Positions 1 to 5,376 of a DNA stretch of 5,376 bases are shown here, in pieces. The translations under genes were made by a program, and so were the position numbers. Position 1 is the first letter of the stretch. Each line of letters opens with the position of its first letter. The notes beneath the pieces are model-generated. The model had not been told where the DNA came from. It made no database searches and was given only the letters and a program-made list of their open reading frames with translations. Source of the stretch: Gemmatimonadota bacterium (GTDB lineage Bacteria; Gemmatimonadota; Gemmatimonadetes; Gemmatimonadales; Gemmatimonadaceae); assembly GCA_028287205.1 (NCBI GenBank), contig JAQBQC010000216.1, forward strand, positions 1 to 5,376, written 5' to 3'.

Positions 1-1
1 C

Positions 2-64
2 GGGCTCACGGCAGCGATGATCGCGGTTGGGGTAGGGCTTTATGTGGCGGGCAGGCGGAAATAG
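2..64 (+). CDS. C-terminal end of an unidentified, probably membrane-anchored protein (partial)
   Basis: The frame starting at base 2 reads GLTAAMIAVGVGLYVAGRRK and then stops at TAG (62-64). About sixteen hydrophobic or small residues followed by Gly-Arg-Arg-Lys look like a last transmembrane helix with a positively charged cytoplasmic tail. The rest of the gene lies left of the window, so its family cannot be named. The stop is 41 bases before the next start codon, so it could share a transcript with the NmrA-family gene. The call rests on hydrophobic character only. The other two forward frames are also open here, so it could be a chance reading. Confidence 0.4.
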   Translation, partial: GLTAAMIAVGVGLYVAGRRK

Positions 65-93
65 ATTCTTCGATACACGCACAACATTCGCAT

Positions 94-99
94 GGAGAG
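94..99 (+). promoter_or_regulatory. Shine-Dalgarno site of the NmrA-family gene
   Basis: GGAGAG lies six bases upstream of the ATG at 106. It is the only clear purine-rich ribosome binding site before a gene in this window, and it supports the ATG at 106 as the start. Confidence 0.6.
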
Positions 100-105
100 C
101 GCGCG

Positions 106-966
106 ATGAAGATTCTAGTGGTAGGAGGAACGGGCACGGTCGGATCGGAAGTGGTTCGTCAGCTCAAGAATCGGGGCGAGCAGGTGTTCGTGCTCACGCG
201 CTCGCCGGAACATGCGAGCAAGCTGCCGCAGGGCGTGACCGGCATCGTCGGCGACCTGCTCGATCCGACGAAGCTCGGTGCATTCGCGGGGATGGAGGCC
301 GTGTTCCTTCTGAATCCGGTGAGCACGACCGAGTCGTTCGAAGGGTTGCTCGGCGTCAATGGCGCACGCGACGCGGGCGCGAAGCGCATCGTCTATCTCT
401 CGGTGCACCATGCCGATCGCGCGCCGCACCTGCCGCACTTCGGCGGAAAGCTCGGCATCGAGGCCGCGGTGATGCAGTCCGGGATGGAGTACACCATCGT
501 CCGGCCGAACAACTTCTACCAGAATGACATCTGGTTCAAGGAAGCCTTGCTCAATTACGGCGTGTATCCGCAGCCGATCGGCAGCGCAGGCCTTTCACGT
601 GTGGACGTGCGCGACATTGGCGAAGTGGCGGTCGCCGCGCTCACCACCAATGCGCACGACAAGAAGGTCTACAATCTCGTCGGGCCCGAAGTCGTGACCG
701 GCGAAAGCACGGCCGCGGACTGGAGCCGCGCGCTCGGCAAGCCGATCAAGTACGCCGGCGACGATCTCGAGGCGTGGGAAGCGCAGAATCGCGCCTACCT
801 CCCGGCGTCGATGCTCTACGATTTCAAGCACATGTACGCGTTCTTCCAGAAGGACGGTCTCAAGGCGACTCCCGCGGACGTCACCCAGCTGACTTCAGTG
901 CTGGGGCATGCGCCGCGCAGCTTCGCGGCGTACGCGAAGGAAATGGCCGCGGCGTGGAAGAGCTGA
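106..966 (+). CDS. NmrA-family NAD(P)-binding protein (atypical short-chain dehydrogenase/reductase)
   Basis: The 286-residue product has the Rossmann signature GGTGTVG at residues 7-13, directly after the first beta strand (KILVV). Arg32 in TRSPEH follows the second strand and suggests NADP(H) rather than NAD(H). GD at 49-50 also fits the NmrA pattern. The classical SDR Tyr-x3-Lys is replaced by His111-x3-Lys115 in HFGGKLGIEAAV, as is common in NmrA-like proteins. It is followed by the typical TIVRPNNFYQN at 130-140. The C-terminal part (about 195-286) is the variable substrate-binding region, ending in AAAWKS. Members of this family are cytoplasmic quinone or NADPH-linked reductases, isomerases or redox-sensing regulators, and the substrate cannot be inferred here. 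The start is fixed by GGAGAG six bases upstream. Length is normal for the family. It converges on the Rieske gene. Confidence 0.88.
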   Translation: MKILVVGGTGTVGSEVVRQLKNRGEQVFVLTRSPEHASKLPQGVTGIVGDLLDPTKLGAFAGMEAVFLLNPVSTTESFEGLLGVNGARDAGAKRIVYLSVHHADRAPHLPHFGGKLGIEAAVMQSGMEYTIVRPNNFYQNDIWFKEALLNYGVYPQPIGSAGLSRVDVRDIGEVAVAALTTNAHDKKVYNLVGPEVVTGESTAADWSRALGKPIKYAGDDLEAWEAQNRAYLPASMLYDFKHMYAFFQKDGLKATPADVTQLTSVLGHAPRSFAAYAKEMAAAWKS

Positions 967-979
967 CCCCATGATCGTG

Positions 980-1012
980 AGCGGCTGACGGCGCCCTAGG
1001 CCGTCAGCCGCT
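980..1012. terminator. Perfect 13-bp inverted repeat between convergent genes, probable bidirectional terminator
   Basis: AGCGGCTGACGGC (980-992) pairs without mismatch with GCCGTCAGCCGCT (1000-1012) across a 7-base loop. It sits 13 bases past the NmrA-family stop and 25 bases past the oxygenase stop on the other strand. Position, symmetry and GC content argue for a terminator serving both genes. Neither side has a run of T, so it is not a textbook intrinsic terminator. It may act as a 3' stabilising hairpin or work with Rho. Confidence 0.65.
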
Positions 1013-1037
1013 TCGCTCCCCGCGCTACGGGCAGTGC

Positions 1038-2183
1038 CTAGTCGAGATCCCCGCCGCCTTCGCCGTCGCGGCCGAGCGCGTTGAGCACCTCGCGATCGAA
1101 CATGACGGAGAGGCTTTCGCGGCTCGAGTACGGTCCGGGGCGATAGCCACGCGACGCGATTCCCGCCTGGCTGATCTCGCAGACGTGCCAGTCCTGACGG
1201 TTGGTGAGATCCCAGAACGCGATGCCGTCCTCCACATCCCACGTGTCGTCGCGCACGCTGTCCGGATGGAAGAGCCACTCGCAGGTGATGAGTGAGCGCT
1301 CCGCGGAGACGGGCGTGATGTAGTGCGCCATCACGTAGTCCGGGTGGAGACTGAGGAGCATGTTCGGGAAGATCGAGTAGTAGTACACGCGCTTCATGTC
1401 GGCTTCATCGAGCTCGCCCACGGGAACGCCGCACGCCTGCCCACTCATCGAGAGGCTCTCGTGCTGCTCGTTCATCACCATGTAGCCGCCCAGGAACGGG
1501 CCTTCGAAGAGATCGTTCTCGCCGCTGTTGGAAGGCGTGATCTTCGTGAGCTGCGGGTGCACCGGTGAGCAGTGGTAGCACTCGGAGTAGTTCTGGAAGA
1601 CGAGCTTCCAGTTCGACTTGACGTCGTACTCGATGGTGCGCGCGACGGTGAGCCCGCTGAGGTTGAAGCGCTCGAAGCGGCCGATGAGCGCTGCGAACGC
1701 CTCGGCGAACGGCTCGGGATTCGGATCGAGATTGATGAAGAGAAAGCCCTCCCATGCGGCAATGGCGACGCCGACGAGATGGAAGTTCTTCTTGTCGAAT
1801 CCCGGAATCGAATCACTCGTCTGCGCGCCTACGAGGCGGCCGTCGAGCGCGTAGGTCCACGCGTGATACGGACACTGGATCGTTTCGGAGAGCGTGCCGG
1901 ACGCCGCTTCGCACATGCGCGCGCCGCGATGGCGGCAGGTGTTGTAGTGCGCGCGAACCTCCCCGGACTGATCGCGGAGGACGATGATGCTCTCCTTCCC
2001 GATTGTATGCAAAAAATAATCACCCTTGTTCGCGATCTTCGCCTCGCGTCCGATGCAGATCCATCGGCGCGCGAAGATGCGATCGAACTCCTGCGCGAAC
2101 AGCTCGGGCGAGGTGAAGAATTCCTGCGGCAGCGTGTGCGCGCCGGCGATCGGGATATCCCGCGTCTTGACGAAGGTCGCCAT
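1038..2183 (-). CDS. Rieske non-haem iron oxygenase, alpha (catalytic) subunit, quaternary-ammonium type
   Basis: The 381-residue protein has a complete Rieske [2Fe-2S] motif: Cys83-x-His85 in CRHRGARMC and Cys104-x2-His107 in CPYH. The catalytic domain carries the mononuclear iron site in NYSECYHCSPVHP: Glu201, His204 and His209, with Asp325 in FWDLTNRQDW as the likely third ligand. A Glu (not Asp) three residues before the first iron His, and the late RGYRPGPYSSRE motif, resemble carnitine monooxygenase CntA, choline monooxygenase and glycine-betaine demethylase GbcA. The probable reaction is O2- and NAD(P)H-dependent hydroxylation or N-demethylation in the cytoplasm. Exact substrate is unknown. 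A reductase partner is needed and none is in the window. I chose the ATG at 2183 (MATFVKTRD). An in-frame ATG at 2291 would add 36 residues of non-family sequence. No clear Shine-Dalgarno precedes 2183. It is divergent from the amidohydrolases. Confidence 0.87.
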   Translation of the reverse strand: MATFVKTRDIPIAGAHTLPQEFFTSPELFAQEFDRIFARRWICIGREAKIANKGDYFLHTIGKESIIVLRDQSGEVRAHYNTCRHRGARMCEAASGTLSETIQCPYHAWTYALDGRLVGAQTSDSIPGFDKKNFHLVGVAIAAWEGFLFINLDPNPEPFAEAFAALIGRFERFNLSGLTVARTIEYDVKSNWKLVFQNYSECYHCSPVHPQLTKITPSNSGENDLFEGPFLGGYMVMNEQHESLSMSGQACGVPVGELDEADMKRVYYYSIFPNMLLSLHPDYVMAHYITPVSAERSLITCEWLFHPDSVRDDTWDVEDGIAFWDLTNRQDWHVCEISQAGIASRGYRPGPYSSRESLSVMFDREVLNALGRDGEGGGDLD

Positions 2184-2343
2184 TTGCGAATCCGGGGAGA
2201 TATGGTGGTGTCCCAAGATGAGGAGAACTGCGGAAACGCGAAAGGGCGGGGATGTCCTGACGCGCCCTACCCTGTCGCTCCGGCGCTGCACGCGCCATCA
2301 TCTGCCGGGCGCTTCTCCGCAGTCCCTCCCTTCCCGTGGTTGT
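2184..2343. promoter_or_regulatory. Divergent intergenic region, presumed promoters for the oxygenase and the amidohydrolase pair
   Basis: These 160 bases separate two divergently transcribed units and must hold or lie next to both promoters. No convincing -35/-10 pair is visible on either strand. Dyads present: AGGGCG (2243-2248) with CGCCCT (2263-2268) over a 14-base spacer; GGCGC (2282-2286) with GCGCC (2292-2296) over five bases; and an 8-base pair ACTGCGGA (2227-2234) with TCCGCAGT (2316-2323). Any could be an operator or leader hairpin, but short GC-rich dyads are common by chance. Confidence 0.4.
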
Positions 2344-3675
2344 ATGCAACGAATGCTCGTCGTGGCGTGCGCGCTTGCCGCTCTCGGTCAGCGTGCCGCG
2401 GCACAGATGCCGGACTTCATGTCCCCCCCGTACCTGCCGCCAGCGGCCACGGTCGTGACGGTGATCCGCGCGGGACGATTGGTGGATGTGGACAAGGGAA
2501 CCGTGCTACGCGACCAGGTCATCGTGGTGCGCGGCGACAAGATCGCATCGGTGGAGCCGGCGCCGGGTCACGTTCCGGCCGGCGCGAAGGTGATCGACCT
2601 CTCGCGCTACACCGTCACTCCCGGCCTCATCGACTGCCACACCCATCTCATCGGCGCCGACGAATCCGCGAACGCCTCGGCGCCGCTCGAGCGATCCTCG
2701 GGCCAGGAAAAACTCGACGGCGTGAAGAACGCGCGCCGCACACTGATGGCCGGATTCACGACGGTGCGCGACGTGGGGGTCTTTCGGGCATTTCTCGACG
2801 TGGCACTGCGCGACTATATCAACGATGGATACGTGATGGGGCCCCACATGCAGGTCGCCGGCCCGTACATCACCGTGAGCACTGGGGGCGGCGAGGTGAC
2901 GGGGCTCGCGACGGACGTCGGCCTGCCACCCGACATGCGCTTCGGTGTCGCGAACAGTGCCGACGAAGTGCGCCAGCGCGTGCGTGAGATTCTCAACCAC
3001 GGCGCGGACTTCATCAAGATCATTGCAACGGGCGCGGTGCTCGCACCGGGGACGAAGCCGGGCGTCCAGGAGTACAGCGAGGAAGAGATCCATGCAGCAG
3101 TGACCGAGGCCGCGAAATACGGCACGCGCGTCGCCGCGCACGCGCATGGACCGGAGGGAATAAACGCCGCGGTGAAGGCGGGCGTCGCATCCATCGAGCA
3201 CGGATCGCTGATGACCGACGAATCGATCCGACTGATGAAGGAGCACGGCACCTACCTCGACGCCGACATCTACAACGGCGACTACACGAACACGGTCGGA
3301 AGGCAGCAGGGCTGGTCGGCCGAGATTCTGCGGAAGAACGACGAGACCACCGATGCGCAGCGCGTGGGCTTCCGAAAGGCGGTAGCTGCAGGGGTGAAAA
3401 TGACGTTCGGCACGGATGCGGGCGTGTATCCGCACGGACTGAATGCGCGGCAGCTCCCCTACATGGTGAAGTACGGCATGACGCCCATGCAGGCGCTGCA
3501 GTCCGCAACGATCAATGGGGCGACCTTGATGGGGTGGCAGGACAAGGTCGGTTCGATCGCTCCCGGAAAGTCGGCCGACATCATCGCGGTGGAAGGCGAT
3601 GGCCTCGCCGACATCGGTCGCTACACGAACGTCGCGTTCGTGATGAAGACCGGCACCGTCTACAAGGCCCCGTGA
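2344..3675 (+). CDS. Exported metal-dependent amidohydrolase, paralog A (Xaa-Pro dipeptidase / imidazolonepropionase-like)
   Basis: The 443-residue protein begins with a short Sec-type signal peptide (MQRMLVVACALAALG), probably cleaved after Ala20 in RAAA-QMPDF, so it should act outside the cytoplasm. A proline-rich PDFMSPPYLPP segment follows, then the small beta domain (IRAGRLVDVDKG, VVRGDKIASVE) and the TIM-barrel. Metal ligands are His99 and His101 (PGLIDCHTHL), Lys225 (FIKII, expected carboxylated), His266 or His268 (VAAHAHG), His286 (SIEHG) and catalytic Asp358 (FGTDAG), which indicate a binuclear site. GKSADIIAVEGD near the C-terminus closes the beta domain. The family includes Xaa-Pro and Xaa-Lys/Arg dipeptidases and N-acyl-amino-acid hydrolases, and the substrate is unresolved. 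The ATG at 2344 is chosen because it starts the signal peptide; ATG 2353 is a possible alternative. Neither has a Shine-Dalgarno. The frame stays open upstream to 2026, but that extension is antisense to the oxygenase. Confidence 0.88.
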   Translation: MQRMLVVACALAALGQRAAAQMPDFMSPPYLPPAATVVTVIRAGRLVDVDKGTVLRDQVIVVRGDKIASVEPAPGHVPAGAKVIDLSRYTVTPGLIDCHTHLIGADESANASAPLERSSGQEKLDGVKNARRTLMAGFTTVRDVGVFRAFLDVALRDYINDGYVMGPHMQVAGPYITVSTGGGEVTGLATDVGLPPDMRFGVANSADEVRQRVREILNHGADFIKIIATGAVLAPGTKPGVQEYSEEEIHAAVTEAAKYGTRVAAHAHGPEGINAAVKAGVASIEHGSLMTDESIRLMKEHGTYLDADIYNGDYTNTVGRQQGWSAEILRKNDETTDAQRVGFRKAVAAGVKMTFGTDAGVYPHGLNARQLPYMVKYGMTPMQALQSATINGATLMGWQDKVGSIAPGKSADIIAVEGDGLADIGRYTNVAFVMKTGTVYKAP

Positions 3676-3677
3676 TG
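3673..3677 (+). promoter_or_regulatory. TGATG stop/start overlap between the two amidohydrolases
   Basis: The TGA of paralog A (3673-3675) shares its last base with the ATG of paralog B (3675-3677). Such overlaps usually mean termination-reinitiation coupling on one mRNA. AAGG at 3665-3668, inside the last codons of paralog A, is a weak ribosome binding site at usable distance. Confidence 0.7.
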
Positions 3678-5030
3678 ACAAAGATTGTCTCTCGCGCGGC
3701 GCTGGCCGCGAGCCTGCTGCTCGCCATCTGCGCGCGCGCGGCCGCAGCGCAGATGCAGACGCCCGACTTCATGGCACCGCCCTATCTCCCGCCGGACAGC
3801 TCGGCCATCACAGCCATCCGCGCCGGATGGCTCGTGGATGTCGAGGCGGGGAAGGTGCTGCGCGATCAGATGATCGTGGTGCGTGGTGACAAGATCGTGT
3901 CGGTGGAGCGCGCGCCGGGGCACGTGCCCACGGGGGCGAAGGTCATCGATCTGTCACGCTACACGGTAACGCCGGGACTCATCGACTGTCACACGCACCT
4001 GATCGGCGGCGAGACCAACGCGGATTTTCTGCTTCCGCTCGAGCGCTCGGCCGCGCAGGAGACGCTGGACGGCGTCGTGCACGCGCGCCGGACGCTTCTC
4101 GCCGGGTTCACGACCGTGCGCGATGTGGGGACCTTTCGCGCGTATCTCGATGTGGCGCTCCGCGACTACATCAATAGCGGCCTGGTGATGGGGCCGCGCA
4201 TGGCGGTCGCCGGCGCGTACATCACCGTGAGCACCGGAGGGGGAGAGGTCACGGGGCAGGCCACCGATGTCGTGCTGCCGCCGGAGATGCGGCTGGGCGT
4301 GGCCAACTCTGCGACGGAGGTGCGGCAGCGCGTGCGCGAGATCCTGAATCACGGCACGGATCTCATCAAGATCATCGCGACAGGCGCGGTGCTCGCCGCG
4401 GGAACGAAGCCCGGCGTGCAGGAGTACAGCGAGGAGGAAATTCACGCCGCGGTGACGGAGGCGGCGAAGTACGGTGCGCGCGTCGCCGCGCATGCGCATG
4501 GGGCGGCCGGAATCAACGCCGCGGTTCGCGCGGGCGTCGCGTCGATCGAGCACGGATCGCTACTCGATGATGAATCGGTTCGCCTGATGAAGGAGCACGG
4601 CACGTATCTCGTGTCCGATCTCATCGATGGCGAATACATTCGCCAGGTCGGGAAGGCGCAGGGGTGGCCGGCGGAGATCCTGCGCAAGAGCGAGGAAGTT
4701 GCGAAGCTCAAGCACGTGGGGCTGCGCAAGGCGGTGGCTGGAGGAGTGAAGATGGCGTTCGGCACCGATGCGGGTGTCTATCCGAATGGAGAGAACGCGC
4801 AGCAGTTTCCACTTCTGATTCAGTACGGAGGCATGACGCCGATGCAGGTGCTGCAATCGGCGACCATCAATGCGGCGACGCTGATCGGATGGCAGGATCG
4901 CGTCGGCTCGATCGCAGCGGGAAAGTCCGCCGATCTCGTTGCGGTCGAAGGCGATGGGTTGGCGGATGTGGGCAAGTTTGCCCACGTCGCATTCGTGATG
5001 AAGACCGGCACGGTGTACAAAGCGCCGTAA
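3675..5030 (+). CDS. Exported metal-dependent amidohydrolase, paralog B (Xaa-Pro dipeptidase / imidazolonepropionase-like)
   Basis: The 451-residue protein is a close tandem paralog of the preceding gene, about 77% identical over the mature part by hand alignment. A clear signal peptide (MTKIVSRAALAASLLLAICA) is probably cleaved after Ala25 in AAAA-QMQTP. Like its neighbour it has PDFMAPPYLPP next, then beta domain and barrel. Metal ligands are His106 and His108 (DCHTHL), Lys232 (LIKII), His273 or His275 (AAHAHG), His293 (SIEHG) and Asp365 (FGTDAG), so the enzyme should be active. It differs most from paralog A after the HTH motif (residues about 111-119), in residues 313-350, and after the catalytic Asp (371-385), where it also has one extra Gly (YGGMTP). 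It begins one base inside the upstream stop codon, so the two are almost certainly co-transcribed. Its substrate is probably a dipeptide or N-acyl amino acid and may differ from that of paralog A. Confidence 0.88.
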   Translation: MTKIVSRAALAASLLLAICARAAAAQMQTPDFMAPPYLPPDSSAITAIRAGWLVDVEAGKVLRDQMIVVRGDKIVSVERAPGHVPTGAKVIDLSRYTVTPGLIDCHTHLIGGETNADFLLPLERSAAQETLDGVVHARRTLLAGFTTVRDVGTFRAYLDVALRDYINSGLVMGPRMAVAGAYITVSTGGGEVTGQATDVVLPPEMRLGVANSATEVRQRVREILNHGTDLIKIIATGAVLAAGTKPGVQEYSEEEIHAAVTEAAKYGARVAAHAHGAAGINAAVRAGVASIEHGSLLDDESVRLMKEHGTYLVSDLIDGEYIRQVGKAQGWPAEILRKSEEVAKLKHVGLRKAVAGGVKMAFGTDAGVYPNGENAQQFPLLIQYGGMTPMQVLQSATINAATLIGWQDRVGSIAAGKSADLVAVEGDGLADVGKFAHVAFVMKTGTVYKAP

Positions 5031-5031
5031 T

Positions 5032-5039
5032 TGTATACA
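5032..5039. promoter_or_regulatory. TGTATACA palindrome just after paralog B
   Basis: TGTATACA is a perfect 8-base palindrome in a small AT-rich island two bases after the paralog B stop, ahead of the flavoprotein gene. It could be a small operator or contribute a -10-like TATACA, but no -35 sits at proper spacing. Chance is quite possible. Confidence 0.2.
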
Positions 5040-5079
5040 TTACTCGCGGACTGGTGCACGGTGCCCGCTCCGCGTTGAC

Positions 5080-5092
5080 GGGCGATCCGCCC
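5080..5092 (+). terminator. Weak hairpin followed by a T-containing tract
   Basis: GGGCG (5080-5084) pairs with CGCCC (5088-5092) over a 3-base loop and is followed by a pyrimidine-rich stretch with TTTT at 5100-5103. This could be a weak terminator for the amidohydrolase operon, or a leader structure of the next gene. The stem has only five pairs. The same place includes TTGACG (5075-5080), a good -35 match without a convincing -10 partner. Confidence 0.25.
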
Positions 5093-5117
5093 ACCCTCCT
5101 TTTCTCTCCCAAAGTTT

Positions 5118-5376
5118 ATGGCGAAGAACTACGACGTCGTCTTCATCGGCGCGGGTCACAACGCGCTCGTCTGCGCGGCCTATCTCGCTCGCGCAGGAAA
5201 GAGTGTGTGCGTGCTCGAGCGGCGCGAGCTCGTGGGCGGCGCCTGCGTAAGTGAAGAAATCTGGCCCGGCTACAAGGTCTCGACGGCCGCCTACGTCAAC
5301 AGCCTGCTGCGTCCGGAGATCATCAAGGAGCTGGAGCTGCACAAGTTCGGCTTCGAGCTGCTGCCACGCAGCCCGT
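5118..5376 (+). CDS. PYROXD2-like FAD-dependent oxidoreductase (phytoene desaturase superfamily), N-terminal part
   Basis: The frame starting at ATG 5118 is open for 86 codons to the right edge, so the gene is cut by the window. Residues 6-44 hold the FAD dinucleotide-binding fold: DVVFIGAGHNALVCAAYLAR, then an acidic VLER end of the second beta strand at 32-36, then VGGAC. The following EEIWPGYKVSTAAYVNSLL and RPEIIKELELHKFGFELLPRSP match the pattern of bacterial homologs of PYROXD2, the carotenoid-oxidoreductase-like flavoprotein known from mitochondria, better than that of CrtI proper. The reaction of these homologs is not established. No Shine-Dalgarno is visible (CTCCCAAAGTTTATG). It is 87 bases after paralog B with a weak hairpin between, so joint transcription is uncertain. 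Family call is fairly sure; carotenoid synthesis should not be assumed. Confidence 0.8.
   Translation, partial: MAKNYDVVFIGAGHNALVCAAYLARAGKSVCVLERRELVGGACVSEEIWPGYKVSTAAYVNSLLRPEIIKELELHKFGFELLPRSP

Larger units (their letters stand above)
2344..5030 (+). repeat. Tandem gene duplication (diverged direct repeat)
   Basis: From the mature N-terminus (PDFM, 2410 and 3768) to the shared C-terminal MKTGTVYKAP, the two halves align almost without gaps: a two-residue gap near the N-terminus and one residue near the third divergent block. The DNA is much less alike than the protein. For example, the codons for TPGLIDCHTHL differ at most third positions, so the duplication is not recent and there is no obvious long tract of gene conversion. 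Confidence 0.8.

Noticed and set aside
42..527. Plus-strand open frame overlapping the NmrA-family gene
   Set aside because: It is an out-of-frame shadow rich in Arg/Gly with no motif. The frame starting at 106 has the full Rossmann signature.
2026..2343. In-frame upstream extension of paralog A (106 codons)
   Set aside because: It overlaps the oxygenase antisense and would bury the signal peptide inside the protein. The sequence is low-quality and Arg/Ser/Cys-rich, and paralog B has nothing similar.
2003..2349. TTGTATGCAA occurring twice (2003-2012 and 2340-2349), resembling a shared operator
   Set aside because: One copy lies within the oxygenase coding sequence, encoding FLHTIG. Repeated 10-mers are expected by chance in a window of this size.
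2353..2370. Possible lipobox (VVAC) in the paralog A signal peptide
   Set aside because: The Cys comes after only a few hydrophobic residues, too early for a lipoprotein signal. An AxA-type cleavage site follows later, and paralog B has no matching lipobox.
1572..2987. 471-codon plus-strand open frame running from the oxygenase region into paralog A
   Set aside because: It is antisense to the Rieske gene and out of frame with paralog A. The composition is Arg/Glu/Ala-rich with no family motif, and the two genes it overlaps have complete catalytic motifs.
3534..3674. In-frame upstream extension of paralog B into paralog A
   Set aside because: It reads the end of paralog A in another frame. 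The TGATG overlap followed by a clear signal peptide fixes the start at 3675.
2506..3681. Long minus-strand open frame (391 codons) opposite paralog A, with a similar frame opposite paralog B at 3954-4553
   Set aside because: Both are antisense shadows of GC-rich coding DNA with no recognisable domain. Their mutual similarity merely mirrors the duplicated sense genes and should not be read as conservation.
5118..5376. Reading the flavoprotein as evidence of a carotenoid (crt) cluster
   Set aside because: No CrtB, CrtE or other carotenoid gene is present, and the N-terminal motifs fit PYROXD2-like proteins better.

Overview
The window is a GC-rich, densely coded stretch of bacterial chromosome with five gene bodies, or six counting a clipped gene end at the left edge. 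High GC, few Shine-Dalgarno sequences and the gene content (exported amidohydrolase paralogs, Rieske oxygenase, PYROXD2-like flavoprotein) fit a soil or environmental bacterium. Gemmatimonadota is my guess from gene style, but nothing here is diagnostic of a taxon. I see no mobile element, CRISPR array, tRNA or rRNA.

Layout, left to right: (1) positions 2-64, the last codons of a probable membrane protein; (2) 106-966 (+), an NmrA-type atypical short-chain dehydrogenase/reductase; (3) a perfect 13-bp hairpin at 980-1012 in the gap between convergent genes; (4) 1038-2183 (-), a Rieske non-haem iron oxygenase alpha subunit resembling the enzymes that act on quaternary ammonium compounds; (5) a 160-bp divergent intergenic region at 2184-2343; (6) 2344-3675 and 3675-5030 (+), two tandem paralogous exported metal-dependent amidohydrolases joined by a TGATG stop/start overlap; (7) an 87-bp gap; (8) 5118 to the right edge (+), the FAD-binding N-terminus of a PYROXD2-like (phytoene-desaturase superfamily) oxidoreductase.

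The most notable feature is the amidohydrolase pair. The two mature proteins are about 77% identical by hand count. Both keep a complete set of metal ligands and their own Sec-type signal peptide, and they are probably translationally coupled. Their differences concentrate in the segments expected to form active-site loops, while synonymous positions look heavily diverged. This suggests an old duplication kept by selection, with the two copies probably split in substrate range. The family includes Xaa-Pro and other dipeptidases or N-acyl-amino-acid hydrolases, so an extracytoplasmic dipeptide or amide-cleaving role is reasonable, but the substrate cannot be read from sequence. I see no direct evidence that the reductase, the oxygenase and the hydrolases form one pathway. 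No clearly new system is evident.
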